Assembly (NCBI GenBank): GCA_022559845.1
Contig: CM040125.1
Coordinates: forward strand, 203,090,102 to 203,154,101
Reading direction: 5' to 3'
Origin: Amorphophallus konjac
Lineage: Eukaryota > Streptophyta > Magnoliopsida > Alismatales > Araceae
DNA length: 64,000 bases
The first letter of the stretch is position 1; each line of letters begins with the position of its first letter. Under the pieces are notes generated by a model. The model was not told the DNA's origin, did no database searches, and saw only the letters and a program-made list of their open reading frames with translations. Of this stretch, positions 1-11,629 are shown piece after piece. The translations under genes were made by a program, and so were the position numbers.

Positions 1-840
1 AACTTCTAAATACCTCGATTAGGGCTTCCAATCTCTAGATCTTTGCTGGACCGACACACTGGTTCCTGTGCAGACTGCAACAAACTAGCAACTTGTAGGG
101 CTTCTAACTCTCCAACGGCGTGTCCTCCTAGCACAAGAGTTTAAGGGGAGTTAGACAAAACTAAGGAGTTAGACAAAACTAAGGAGAACAATAAAGTCTA
201 AAGGACTAATATGAAATACCCATGACTTACCGTCGAACAACGCGAGCCAACACGAGGGTTCGCGCAGGTCGAACCTGGGTCCTATTTGTAGGGTTTGCTA
301 GGGTTTGAAGAATTAGATCGATCTAGGAGTCCTAAATTAGAGTAGGATCGATCCCCAAGAGTCTTAGATTAGGTTTCAATGCCAGGTAGCTTTGAATTAT
401 GGAGATTGGGATTAGAAAAATCTAATTTTTCCACGGTTCTAACACCTCCATTCACGGAACCTAGTAGCGGTCGCCTCGAGACCTCTATTATATGAAGGCG
501 GTCTCGCGATAGACCGCGTTTACGTGGTTATTCCAAAAATTTTAGATTTTCAAATTATCTCCCATTTCTATTTTTATAAACCTATTTATCCAATTTAATT
601 CCATAAATTACCCTAATTACGTCTCTAGAAGTGGGCTTGGGCCTAAAAGTCTTGGAATTGGGTCTTTGGGCCCATTTGAGTTGGGCTTACCCCCTTTGGT
701 TAGTATAGGGCCTTTAAATTGATTTAATTGTCCCTTAATTCTTTTAATAGTCCATTAAGCCTTTTTAAATGCTTAATAATTACATTTAATTTCTGAAAAA
801 TTCCTAGAAAATTTTTGGGCGTTACATCTGTAGTGCTACA
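1..840 (-). repeat. 3' LTR (partial) of Ty3/gypsy element A1
   Basis: On the minus strand the LTR begins at 840 with TGTAGCACTACA, directly after a purine tract, and runs out of the window at base 1. Its sequence parallels the LTR starting at 60171: the same order of a TGTAACRCCC start, a segment about grey 'GGCCCAAGCCCAC' words, an 'ACGTAATTAGG' word, then CGGTC dyads (464-489 and 494-521). It therefore belongs to the same family as element C at the other end of the window. A TATA-like CAAATAGGACCC lies near 280 on the minus strand. Only part of the LTR is visible. Confidence 0.8.
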
Positions 841-858
841 CCCTCCCCCTCTAAAAAG
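841..858 (-). other. Polypurine tract of gypsy element A1
   Basis: Read on the minus strand this is a purine run ending in GGGGGAGGG immediately before the LTR start at 840. This is the usual plus-strand primer of a gypsy element and it fixes the minus orientation of A1. The same arrangement occurs at 33893-33910 and 60155-60170. Confidence 0.75.
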
Positions 859-1539
859 AATTTGACTCCCAAATTCATATGATAAGAAAAAGGTCAGAGC
901 TTACGGAAACATACCAACAAATAACTCGGGGTACTTTCTCTTGATTGCCTCGTCCAATTCCCATGAAGCCTCTTCCTAAGCACGCCTACTCCACTGCAGC
1001 TTGACCATAGGTATACATCTATTCCTCAATTGTTGAAACTTTCGATCCAACACCTTGGCGAGTTTCTCCTTATAGGATAGATCTTTTTGCAGTACCAAAT
1101 CATCATAGCGAATTATATGTGGGGGATCATACGCATACTTCCGGAGCATAGACACATGAAATATATCGTGCACACCAACCAACTGCGGGGGCAAAGCTAG
1201 TCTATAAGCAACTTTACCAACCGTTTCAAGAATTTTCAAAGGACCAATGAATCTTAGGCTTAATTTACCCTTAACACCAAATCTTTGAATGTCCCTTGTT
1301 GGTAAGACCTTTAAAAAGACATGGTCTCCTACTTGAAACTCCAAACCCTTCTTCTATTATTTGCATAACTCTTCTGTGTAGACTGCACGGTCTTTAACTG
1401 ATCTTGGATAATCTGAATGTTCTTTGTTGTCTCTTGAACAATATTAGGACCAATCAACTGCTTTTCGCCAAGCTCCTCCCAACAAATAGGTGATTTGCAA
1501 TTCTTACCATACAAAGCTTCAAATGGAGCCATCTGTATA

Positions 1540-1784
1540 TGTAACACCCTTAAACATAGCTAAGTTGTACTCTATATCATCGAGGCGTCTTTTGAAGTAT
1601 CGGCTCAGTTCTTCAAAAGAACTCCGAAGTTAAGCGTGCTTAATGGAGAGTAGTACTGGAATTGGGTGACTTGCCCGGGAAGTCCCCCATTCTGGAGCCG
1701 ATCACTGTTAGAAAGGGACAAAACCGTGAGTCCAGTAGGCCAAAGTGGACAATACCTCGACGGTATAGAGTACGGGACGTGACA
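1540..1784 (+). repeat. Cassandra 5' LTR
   Basis: The repeat starts TGTAACACCC and ends GGGACGTGACA, and is followed after three bases by the PBS. The 5S-derived part occupies about 1618-1690. Confidence 0.93.
1618..1690 (+). promoter_or_regulatory. 5S rRNA-like Pol III internal promoter in Cassandra 5' LTR
   Basis: AGAACTCCGAAGTTAAGCG and the following GTGCTT match plant 5S rRNA including the A box. AGTAGTACTGG followed by GGGTGAC resembles the intermediate element and C box. In the family this allows RNA polymerase III transcription. In this copy the C box carries an extra base relative to the right LTR (GGAATTGGG against GGGATGGG), which may weaken it. Confidence 0.85.
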
Positions 1785-1787
1785 GAA

Positions 1788-1799
1788 TGGTATCAGAGC
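1788..1799 (+). other. Primer binding site of Cassandra
   Basis: TGGTATCAGAGC is complementary to the 3' end of plant initiator methionine tRNA, three bases after the LTR end. Confidence 0.9.
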
Positions 1800-2018
1800 T
1801 ATACCCCGACTAGAAGTGTAGGAACTAAGTGCCATGCAGGACAAAGTGCTATGCTATGGGAGCCACCTCTTGAACCCGTAATGGGACAAAGTGCTACATA
1901 GTGGGAGCCACCTCTTGAGCCTGTAGGGGCCACCTCAAGAATCCTACCTGCCTAGGGGTTTGATTACGTGCTATATGTGCCCAGCGACAAGGACGTCGCC
2001 TATATAAGAGGGGTAGAT

Positions 2019-2262
2019 TGTAACATCCTCAAATATAGCTAAGTTGTACTCTATATCACCGAGGCGTCTTTTGAAGTATCGACTCAGTTCTTGAAAAGAA
2101 CTCCAAAGTTAAGCGTGCTTAATGGGGAGTAGTACTGGGATGGGTGACCTGCCCGGGAAGTCCCCCATTCTAGAGTCGATCATTGTTAGAAAGGGATAAA
2201 ACCGTGAGGCCGGTAGGCCAAAGTGGACAATACCACGACGGTATAGAGTACGGGGTGTGACA
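2019..2262 (+). repeat. Cassandra 3' LTR with 5S-like segment
   Basis: The repeat starts TGTAACATCC and ends GGGTGTGACA, followed by the TSD GTATA. The 5S-like promoter at about 2097-2168 keeps the C box form AGTAGTACTGGGATGGGTGA, closer to functional 5S DNA than the left copy. Confidence 0.93.
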
Positions 2263-2910
2263 GTATACTTGACTCATAATTGTTATCATAAGCGAACTCT
2301 ACTAGTGGTAAGTGCTCGTGACAATAGCCACTAAAATATATTGTACAAGCTCAGAGCATATCTTCAATAATCTGATTAGTTCTCTCTATTTAACCATGTA
2401 TCTGTAGATGAAAAGTTGTGCTGAAATTTAGTTTGGTTCCCAAGGAAGCTTGCAGACCTTTCTTAAAATGTGACCTAAACTTAGGATCTCAATCAAAGAC
2501 AGTGGATATTGGAAAGCCATGTAGCCTTACCACTTCCTTAATGTATAAAGTTGCCAACACACCCATAGTCCACTTATTCTTGATAGGCAACATATGACTT
2601 GATTTTGTCAATTGATCTACACTAACCCAAATTGCATCGAACCCACTTCGAGTCCTTAGTAGTAACACTATGAAGTCCACGCCAATACTCTCCCACTTCT
2701 ATGTGAGTATTTCCAAAGGCCTAAGTTTACCAGCTGGTCTTAAATGTTCTGCCTTGACTTGCTGACAAGTTAAGCAATAGCTCACATAATCGACGATTTC
2801 CCTCTTCATATTCGGCCACTAATAAGTCTTCTTTAGATCTTCATACATCTTGGTAGCTCTTTGGTGGATAGTGTACTTAGATCTGTATGGCTCTTCCATG
2901 CTCTTCCATG

Positions 2911-4372
2911 AGTTTTTTATTGATGTGGACGTGTCTCGACACCTTCTTTATGGTGGACGTGTCTCGACACCTTCATGTGATGACTCGGATCCTGGCGTGT
3001 AAAGACTCGACACCGTTTGACGATGTCTCGACACAGTTATGATGTTATCTCGGAACCAAGCACATATGTCCCGACACACTGTGAGTAAAGTGTCGACACA
3101 TCAGTGTTCGACCAGAACGATTTTGAAATCGGCAGAAGTTGTCTTCAAGTTATTCAATGGGATGTCTCGACACACTGTGTGGAAAGTGTCGACACACTCG
3201 TCTTCGACCAGAACGGGTCTGAAACCGATAGAAGCCATTTTCAAGATCCAGAACTTATCCTGGAGGATCCGTCCAGTCTGGAAAAAGCCGTCAAAGAGGG
3301 TACTCTGTCGAAGGATGATGGTCTGGCAGAGAAATCCCCTGAAAGGATTGTACTTTTGCTGATATGGTCTCCCACCTACCCACATATCTGCAGACTTGAC
3401 AGAAATAGAGTCAACTTGGCAAATAGAAGTAAATCAAATTATGTGGATGTGACATTCTGGGTTTTGCTTGAAAAGTGGACAACATTGGTGTCGCTGAAGA
3501 CATCCAATATATCAGGAGCATGAGCTCTAGTTCGACAGAAAGAAAAGCAAGTAGAGAAAAGAATAGCTAGAAGCTTGCTGATGAAGTTATCTTCTTCCTG
3601 GTGATGATGCCTGCGTGAGTGCAACAAAAAGAAGATGATCCTCTTCCTCACGATGAGAGGACTCCTTGCAAGCAGGAAGGTCTTGTGAAGCTCCGTCCAG
3701 AACCCTTGAAAGTTGAAAGCTAGATCATCATCCTATCACAAGGGTTGTGTTGAAGAACCAGAAAGAACAAGAAGAGAGCCAAGGACCCCTCAAGCTCTTT
3801 CCCAGATAGGAGACTTCTTTCTCATAGGGCTTCATTACGATACTCTTTCTGGTTGTTTCATTTTCAGTTTGCTTTTCTTCAAAACAGACTTCATATCATT
3901 TGTTCCCTACCTTTGAGTAGGAAGATAGACGGTATGGTAACCGATCTGTGTGTTTTGGGTTGTTATCCCTCAAGCTGTTTGGCAGCGGAGTGTTTTGGGT
4001 TGTGATCCCTCAAGCTGTGTGGCAGCGGAGTTGTGAGAGTGTATCTCTCTGATTGAAGCTGTGAATCAGCAGATGTACTTTTGCACTAGTGAAGCCTCAC
4101 CGTGTTGTGTGAGGGGTGGACATAGGTCTCTAGATTGAGACCGAACCACCTTAAAGATTGTGTCTTGTGGTTTGGTTTCCTTTTTGTTCTAGCGGTAGAA
4201 GCTTGGTAGGACCGTTCATGGATATCATTTGTGTGTCCAGCTTCTTAGCTATTAACTAAATATCTATCTTATCATCATTTATGTTAGATCCTTTTTTATT
4301 TCCACAAAGAAGGGCAAAAGGGGGCTGATCTATTCACCCCTCCCCTCTAGATCTGCCTATCACCACTCAACA
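2911..4372 (+). repeat. 5' LTR of Sirevirus 1, 5'-truncated
   Basis: From about 2943 it matches the 3' LTR from 13742 onward, and it ends CACCACTCAACA two bases before the PBS. Its first ~340 bp are missing. It retains about 920 bp (roughly 3297-4222) that the 3' LTR has lost. It contains at least eight copies of a TCGA-centred word (TGTCTCGACAC or GTGTCGACAC), with TGTCTC at 2932, 2960, 3024 and 3163. A tandem duplication of about 29 bp lies at 2914-2970. Confidence 0.88.
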
Positions 4373-4374
4373 CG

Positions 4375-4386
4375 TGGTATCAGAGC
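4375..4386 (+). other. Primer binding site of Sirevirus 1
   Basis: TGGTATCAGAGC (initiator Met tRNA complement) lies two bases after the LTR end and 12 bases before the gag start codon. Confidence 0.9.
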
Positions 4387-4398
4387 TAGTCTCTCTGT

Positions 4399-6677
4399 AT
4401 GTGGTCTAACGACCTTGAGAGAACTGGTGATATGGCAACTAAAGGTTCTATGGCCGAAGGACATTCCGTAAATAGACCTCCCTTTTTCACTGGGACAAAT
4501 TATCCTTACTCGAAAAACCGCGTGCAGGTCTTGATTAGAGCCCAGGATCATGAAGTCTGGCGAGTGATCAGCAAGGGACCATTTGAGCTACCTCCGGATA
4601 AAGATACATGGACAAAAGAACAGATCAGGCAATCAACGCTGAACTGGGGTGCCAAGCACATCATGCAGTGCTCCCTTCATCCAACAGAGTACTCAAGGGT
4701 GTGAACTTACGCTACTACAAAGGAAATGTGGGACCGCCTTAAGGTAATATGTAAAGGGACACAACAGGTACGTGCAACCAAAGCAAACTTGTTAGTGTCT
4801 GAATATGAAAAGTTTAGAATGAAATTTGACGAGTCCATTTCGGACATGTATGCTAGGCTAACCGTGCTCACTAATGGCTTGACTGAGCTAGGTAAGACCT
4901 ATTATGAGCAGGAGATAGTAAGGAAGATTCTGAGATCACTAACTCCTATTTGGCATACAAAGGCCACCGTGGTTGAAGAATCAAAAGACTTAACTACCAT
5001 CAAGGTAGAAGAACTCATAGGGTCCCTAATGACCTATGAGATTAATCTGAAGAACAAAGAGGCTGAGGTAAGTAAAAAGAAGCCTCTGGCTCTTAAAGCT
5101 AGACCAAGCACTAAGGACTTATGTTAAGATGAAGAGCCCTCTAGTAGCAACACTGAAGAGGATGAAGTTGCTCTATTGACAAGGAAGTTCAAAAGATTTT
5201 TAAGAAAGGAAGGTACAGGCTTCACTAAGAAGAAGCCCCAGGTAAAAAGAGGATTCAGGCCAAGACCTGAAAATGTTAAAAAGTCTGAAAAGCTTGTCTA
5301 CTACTCTAGTAGAAAACCAGGACACATCAAGTCTGAGTGTCCAGAAGAAGCTAAGAAAGCTATGCCCATGTGGAAGAGCAAGAAGAAGCAGGCTATGGTG
5401 TGCACTTGGAGTGATGAAGAAGAGGAAGAGACTGAAGACAACTCCTCTGGGGAAGAAAAAGATGATTTCTGTCTAATGGCCAAAGGAGAAAAAGACTGCG
5501 AGGTGAGCTCTCCCTTTGAACATTTCTCTACTGATGATTGGGATGAAGCTTACTTCGAATTGATGGATAAGTATGAAGTGTACAGAAAAGAAAACAAAAC
5601 TCTAAAGAAGAAGGTTGACTCCTCTACCCAAGATAAAACTCTAAATGAAAAGATAATCTCTCTAGAAACTGAAATTGAAGATCTTAGAAAAATGAATGAA
5701 AATCTTGAAAAAGGAAGAAACGAGACGAGAGACTTGGAAGATGAAAATGAAACACTAAGAGATCAAATTGATGAATTGAAACTAAAAATACAAAACTATG
5801 TGAAGGATAACAATCTGTGCAATGAGAAGTCAGAAGCCTTTAAACAAGTCAATTCACAACTGTTAAAAGAAAATGAAAAACTTCATAAGGACCTAGCAGA
5901 TAAACAAACTTCTCTTGAAAAATTTATTGATGGAAGTGAGAACTTGAACACCCTACTAGGAACTAAAATGAACTTCAACAGAGAAGGGCTAGGGTATGAG
6001 CCAACCAAGAAGAAAACTTTTGGGTTAAAAACTACCACCGTTGTTTCATCTTCCGAAGCATCAACCTCCAAAACAATACACCATGAAAATGTTAAAAATA
6101 AAGGAAAAGAAAAAGTAGGAGAATCAATCAACAAAATTTCTCAACAACCCAAAAAGGTTAACCAACAATCCCAAACAGGCGGACACCCATCCAAGCATCA
6201 GCCTGCACATTCCAATAGAAGAAACAGTTACAATGTTGGAACAGGTCGGGACAATCCTCAGAGCAGGTCGACACCCACATGGTCAAATGCCCAACATTAC
6301 CCCACTTTTGCACCTATAGTTGGATAGAACGTGAGACAAGTCCAGACTTTACCTTCTATAGGTCGACACCTCGATGGGTTAGAAGAAGTTATGTTCCCTA
6401 TGATCATAGGTTCACTCAACCTCAACAACCTAGGAACTATAACACCTCCTATTCCTCTAGACCAACCAACTGGAACAGATGGTCTAACAAACAATCCTTT
6501 TCCACCATTCCCAAAAACCATAAAGTCCAAAAGACTAAGGAGAAGAAAAACCAGAATTCCCAGCAAAGCAAAAATCCTAAGAAAGTCTGGATTTCAAAAT
6601 CTGTGCTATCTTGCTTTACCAAAATGAAGAAATTATTGGGACCCAATTATCCTTGGGTTCCAAACATTGTCACTTAA
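4399..6677 (+). pseudogene. Sirevirus 1 gag (capsid/nucleocapsid), broken
   Basis: Gag builds the virus-like particle and binds RNA. The frame starts MWSNDLER at 4399, just after the PBS, and shows the copia gag signature VNRPPFFTGTNYPY, then LLVSEYEKFRMKFDESISDM and ILRSLTPIWHTKATVVEESK. A zinc knuckle near 5295-5340 reads YYSSRKPGHIKSEC: both first cysteines are lost, so it should not bind zinc normally. Acidic and long coiled-coil segments follow (about 5400-6000). The C-terminal part, with KKVWISKSVLSCF and GPNYPWVPNIVT, ends at TAA 6675-6677. In-frame stops occur at 4702 and 5125, and the frame shifts between about 6250 and 6300. Within the linker (6240-6370) the word GGTCGACAC recurs. 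Confidence 0.9.
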
Positions 6678-6683
6678 TTCCTT

Positions 6684-9600
6684 GTGCATGAGTGTCTTGC
6701 AGCTGTGCAGAACCGCTGGTATCTTGATAGTGACTACTTAATACACATGACTGGAGATAAAACCAAATTATGTCTCCTGGTTGAAAAGGAAGCTGGACAT
6801 GTCACGTTTGGAGGAAATAACAAAGGAAAAATCATCTGTAAAGGTAACGTTGGTAAGAACGCCTCCAACTCAATTGATAATGTATTACTCGTTGATGGTC
6901 TGGAGTACAATTTGCTGAGCATTAGTCAACTGTGTGATAAAAGTCATAGTGTAGTCTTTGACTCTAATGAATGTAGGATCTTGCACCCTAATTCAAAAGA
7001 AACCAAGTTTTTTGGTAAAAGAGTCAATAACGTATACATGATTGACTTAGATGACCATGCTCACATAAATCTTTGTCTTGCTGCACCCAAATCTGAATTA
7101 GCATGTTTATGGCATCGCAGACTAGGTCATGTTAGCTACAACACTCTTCATAAGTTGGTGAAGCATTCTATTGTCAAAGGTCTGCCTGAAATAAAATTCA
7201 AACTGAACAATAAGATTTGTGATGCATGTGCTCAAGAAAAACAAACTAGAAAGTCATTTAAAAGTAGAACTGAAAACTCATCATCTAAATCACTTGAACT
7301 AATCCATATGGACTTGTTTGGTCCAACCAAAACAACTAGCTTAAGTGGTAAAAGATATGGTTATGTCTTAGTAGATGACTTTACTAGATTCACTTGGGTA
7401 TTTTATCTTGCACATAAAAATAATGCCTTTGATGAGTTTCAGGCACTGTATATGCAAGTGAAGCAAGACGGTAAGTTTAAGATTTCCAACATAATTTCAG
7501 ATCATGGTGGTAAATTCGATAATGCTGACTTTGAAAATTTGTGTAGGTCTGAAGGAATCATTCACAAGTTTTCATCACCAAGGACTCCTGAACAAAATGG
7601 GATAGTTGAGAGGAAGAACAGAACCCTCACAGAGATGGCACGCACAATGCTTGCTGAAAGGCATCTACCAAGGAGATTTTGGGCAGAAGCGATAAACATT
7701 GCATGTTACATCATCAACCGCTCAATGGTAAGGCCACTCACCAAAATGACTCCGTATGAGCTGCTAAAAGGTAAAAAGCCATCTCTCTTTCACATGAAAG
7801 TTTTTGGGTCAAAGTGCTTTGTTCATAACAATGATAAAAAAGTTCTGGACAAGTTTGAGCCCAAGAGCGAAGAAGGGATATTCCTTGGGTACTCCGATAA
7901 GTCTAGAGCTTATCGAGTCTATAATCTTAAGACCCTTTGTGTGGAAGAATCCCCTCACATCACCTTTGATGAAATTGGTCTTGACAACACTTGCAGGGAA
8001 GATGATGATGGGGAATTCCTGAACATAAAAGGAAAAGAGGAACTTCCACATGAGGAGATACAAGCAAATGAAGATCAAGATGGGCCAAGCAATGATCCGA
8101 TCACCGAAGCAGATGAAGGTAACACTCAGCCTGACTTAAGAGTGTTAAAAGAGCATCCATTAGAAAACATCTTAGGTAATATACATGACCAAACCAAAAC
8201 TAGATCTCATTTTAAAATTATAGATGAAATTGAACAACTTGCACTTGTATCTCAAATTGAACCCAAAAATATTGTAGAGGCCTTAAAAGATGATAACTGG
8301 ATAAACTCCATACATGAAGAATTAAACCAGTTTGAAAGAAACAAAGTTCGGCATCTAGTTCCCAGGCCTCAAGAAAAATCTGTCATAGGAACTAAATGGG
8401 TTTTCAGAAATAAACTAAGTGAAGATGGAAAGATAATAAGAAACAAATCCAGATTGGTGGCTCAGGGGTATAATCAAGAATTTGGCATAGATTATGAAGA
8501 ATCTTTTGCTCATGTTGCTAGACTAGAGGCCATTAGAATTTTGCTAGCACTTGCATGTTCTCATAAAATCAAATTGCAACAAATGGATGTTAAGAGTGCT
8601 TTTCTAAATAGTCTTATTAAAGAAGAAGTCTATGTAGAGCAACCCCCCAGTTTTGAATGCACATATTTCAAAGATCATGTTTATAAGTTGGACGGGGCTT
8701 TATATGGCTTGAAGCAGGCACCTAGAGCTTGGTATGACAGACTAACCTTATACCTCACTGAACAAGGGTATTCAAGAGGTAACGTAGACCACACACTATT
8801 CACTAAGAAACAAGGTAAGGATATCCTGATAGTTCAGATTTATGTGGATGACATAGTGTTTGGGTCTACTAAACCTCTAATGTGTGAGGAGTTTACAAAA
8901 CTCATGACTAATGAATTTGAAATGAGTCTAATGGGTGAGCTTCAATTCTTTCTTGGCTTACAGATTAGTCAAGGCAATGAAGGCTGTTTTATCAATCAAG
9001 CCAAATATGTGAAGGTGTTGCCGAAAAAGTTTGATCTGACAAAGTGCAAACCATTAGGAACTTCACTGGGGACTGCCACTTCACTGGATGCAGATGAACA
9101 AGGTATACTAGTAGATGCAAAGAGGTACAGAGGTATGATCGGGTCATTACTCTATCTCACTGCATCTAGACCAGACATTCAGTTTAGTGTTTACCTTTGT
9201 GCTAGATTTCAGTCTAGTCCTAGAGAGTCCCACTTGACTGTTGTCAAGCGTATTTTTGATACCTTGCTGGCACTCAAGAATTGGGATTATGGTATCCTGC
9301 ATTCTGTGAACTCTCACTTATTTCTTATTCAGATGCAGATTATGCTGGATGCAAACTGGACCGCAAGAGCACTAGTGGCTATTGCCAATTTCTTAGTGGG
9401 TGTTTGGTTTCTTGGGCCTCCAAGAAATAGCACCCGGTTGCCCTCTCAACTGCAGAGGCAGAATATGTTGCTGTAGGGAGTTGTGGCACCGAAGTACTTT
9501 GGATCAAACACCAACTCCAAGACTATCAAATAGATCTTGGTTGTGTTCCCATTCTGTGTGATAGCACAAGTGCTATAAATCTTGCCAAGAATCTAGTCAT

Positions 9601-9796
9601 GCACTCTAGGACCAAACACATTGAAATTAGGCATCATTTTATAAGGGACGAAGTCCTGAAAAATCACTTTGAGCTCCATTTTGTAGACTCAGAAAATCAG
9701 ATTGTAGAAATCTTCACAAAACCCTTAAGCAATGATAGGTTCACAACATTAAGGAGAGAGCTCGGTCTATGCAGACCTCAATCCACTCAGGTTTGA
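6684..9796 (+). pseudogene. Sirevirus 1 pol: protease, integrase, RT, RNase H
   Basis: This polyprotein cleaves Gag-Pol, copies RNA into DNA and integrates it. Domains in order: protease site WYLDSDYLIHMTG (normal copia DSG has become DSD, so activity is doubtful); integrase zinc region WHRRLGHVS and CDACAQEKQ; integrase core with HMDLFGPTK, ISDHGGKFD and TPEQNGIVERKNRT (acidic triad present); RT with QMDVKSAFLN and the catalytic YVDDIVFGS; then RNase H. The first frame is open for 930 codons, but the RNase H signature (SDADY, then STSG) is read in another frame from about 9260, so a frameshift lies near 9257. RNase H then continues to a stop at 9796 with AINLAKN and EIRHHFIRDE. It lies in frame with the gag C-terminus, separated by a TAA. 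It is one of the best preserved coding regions here. Confidence 0.93.
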
Positions 9797-11629
9797 GCTA
9801 TCTATTCCTCCTTCGATGTTCAACTTACTTGTCTTTACTATGTTTGGAGCAAGCATATCTATTTTGATTTAGAATTGGTCTATTGATTGTATGAACCTTG
9901 CTATGAATGACGGTCACATTCAGGGGGAGCTTGTTTACATTTCTGGTTGCTTTTAGTTGAACATCATATTATGAATAAATGGTATATCAAATGTCAAGAA
10001 GTGGAAAGACAGGTCACGCTTGTCAGGAAACTCTCCTCATGCATGAGGACAGGCCTCCGCAAAGTACTATGAGTCAAAAATGCATATTGTTAACTACATA
10101 AGTGATTTCTAGTGCATAAGCATGTTTAAAGCTTTAGCATCCCATAAAGCACTTCTCATTGAGAGCAAAGAGGTAAAACCATTCTTGAATGATTGTCTGA
10201 AAGAAGAAAGTTAGAGGTATTAGCTGTTGAAGCTGGGAGGGGTATTTTTAGAAATGAAGATTCTCACATCAACTGGCTAAGCATAGTTCAAGTGGACAGT
10301 CATGTGTCGAGACATGCAGGACTGAATCTACTGAACAGGTCGACACTTTCCTAGTCATGTGTCGACACCTGGAGGGCAATGGCTTAATAAAGGACAGTGC
10401 ACATCATGAGTATGGTCGGTGCATGTTATGACTATGGCATGACAAGGTCGGTGCAGATCGTGTGGGCATGAGCTTCAAGGTCGGTGCATGTTCGTCAGCA
10501 TGGTCTGTGCATAATGGGGTTCTAGCCAACGAGGTCGGTGCATAGCTGTTAAGGTCTATGCTTGTTTCAATTTATACTCTACATGAGTCTGTGCAAATCT
10601 AGTGTTAATGCTACATATTCCTTGCAAAGGCTACGCCTCCTCTAGACAGGTCGACACCCCCACAGAATGTGTCGACCTTGTCACTAAGCCGCTCTTGGGT
10701 TTGAAGGTCCAATGAAGAGTTTTTTTGATTCCTTCTTCCCACTACCTCCTCCATTTCCATTTCAAATCCGTTGCCTTTGAACCCTCATTTTTCACCGAGC
10801 ATTAAGTGAGGGGGAGCTGAGAATGTTTTCATTCATTTATACAACCCTAGGTGAGTTCATCTATTTTACTCCTGGTTAAAGAAATGGTTTCTTATTTATA
10901 ATCCTCATTTTCATTAATCATTGCATTGAGTTCTACCAAACTTGCACTCATAATAGGATTAAAACATTTCTCTAGTCCTTGAAAATGACCATTGCCTGAG
11001 TGTCTGAAAGTTCACTACAAATAGGCTTCTTTGTTTATGAATTGATTGGCGTGTATTGTCTTTAAACATGTCACCTACTTGAAGTCAATTAGAGAATACG
11101 CCTCCTAAAAACCATGATGCTATAATTTCATAGCAATGACTTCTCTTCAGAGAAATTAGATCCTCCATCAATGAAATGAAGGTTAATCTAGTCATCATGA
11201 AGGCTGTCAACTCTGTTTAGAAAAATTCAGAAAGATAAGCTCACTAAGTAACCAGGGACTCTGGCGTCTAATCAACGTGTTTCCTTGAGTCAAAAAGTGA
11301 ATGCTATATCAGACTGTTTTATTAATTAATATCAAAAAAAATTTGGTTTGGGGTTGACTCTACACCTTGCTTCAAAATAAAAAGGTTCTTGTTTATCTTC
11401 AATACTTGCTTATCTTCCTTTTCCAATCATGCCAATTGAAAGTGATAAGTAAGTCAAATGGGCCTGGTTCCATTCTCTTAACTATCTCAAATGTTTTAGT
11501 CATATTATTTGTTGCAAAAATAGTTTTTCTCAAACCCTCGTTACTCAAAAATGAGCTTATAAGTTTTAAACCCAGCTCTTCAGGGCCCTCGGCTTCAACT
11601 TCAGACTTGCGACGCGCTCTGCCAAGCTT
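9797..11629 (+). other. Post-pol region of Sirevirus 1, no intact gene
   Basis: No long open frame is convincing. PPT-like tracts AGGGGGAG occur at about 9924 and 10811, followed by sequence resembling the region after pol in Sirevirus 2. TCGA words occur at about 10304, 10338, 10357, 10648 and 10668. Between 10390 and 10620 the phrase GGTCGGTGCA is repeated several times with variation. About 11399-11600 has an open frame on each strand that I do not recognise. Confidence 0.6.

Larger units (their letters stand above)
1540..2262 (+). mobile_element. Cassandra TRIM retrotransposon, complete
   Basis: This is a 723-bp element with two LTRs of about 245 bp (1540-1784 and 2019-2262), both starting TGTAAC and ending GTGACA. 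A 5-bp TSD, GTATA, flanks it at 1535-1539 and 2263-2267. Next to the left LTR is the PBS TGGTATCAGAGC; just before the right LTR is a short purine tract, AAGAGGGGTAGA. Each LTR contains a 5S rRNA-like segment, the diagnostic feature of Cassandra elements. There is no coding capacity, so mobilisation would need proteins from other elements. It sits inside the integrase of A1. The two LTRs differ at roughly 20 positions by eye, so this is not a very recent insertion. Confidence 0.95.
901..2910 (-). pseudogene. Ty3/gypsy integrase with chromodomain (element A1), broken
   Basis: This is the C-terminal part of a gypsy Pol polyprotein on the minus strand. From high to low coordinates: the integrase zinc-binding and core region (2268-2910, with VDQLTKSSHMLPIK and LYIKEVVRLHGFPIS), the segment MAPFEALYGKNCKSPICWEE (about 1470-1530), the C-terminal module EFQVGDHVFLKVLP and LALPPQLVGVHDIFHVSMLR (about 1150-1340), and a chromodomain (about 930-1110, VLDRKFQQLRN then EEASWE) ending at a stop near 901. 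The architecture is that of Tekay/Del-like chromoviruses. The frame is split by the Cassandra insertion, by a frameshift near 1340 and by a stop just before EEASWE. The upstream RNase H region is missing at the junction with Sirevirus 1. Confidence 0.85.

Noticed and set aside
1618..1690. A genuine 5S rRNA gene
   Set aside because: Only the internal part matches 5S and it occurs twice within LTRs bounded by PBS, PPT and TSD, so it is Cassandra.
3101..3523. Open frames on both strands in the Sirevirus 1 LTR
   Set aside because: They arise from the TCGA-word repeats and do not persist beyond the LTR. No motif is visible.
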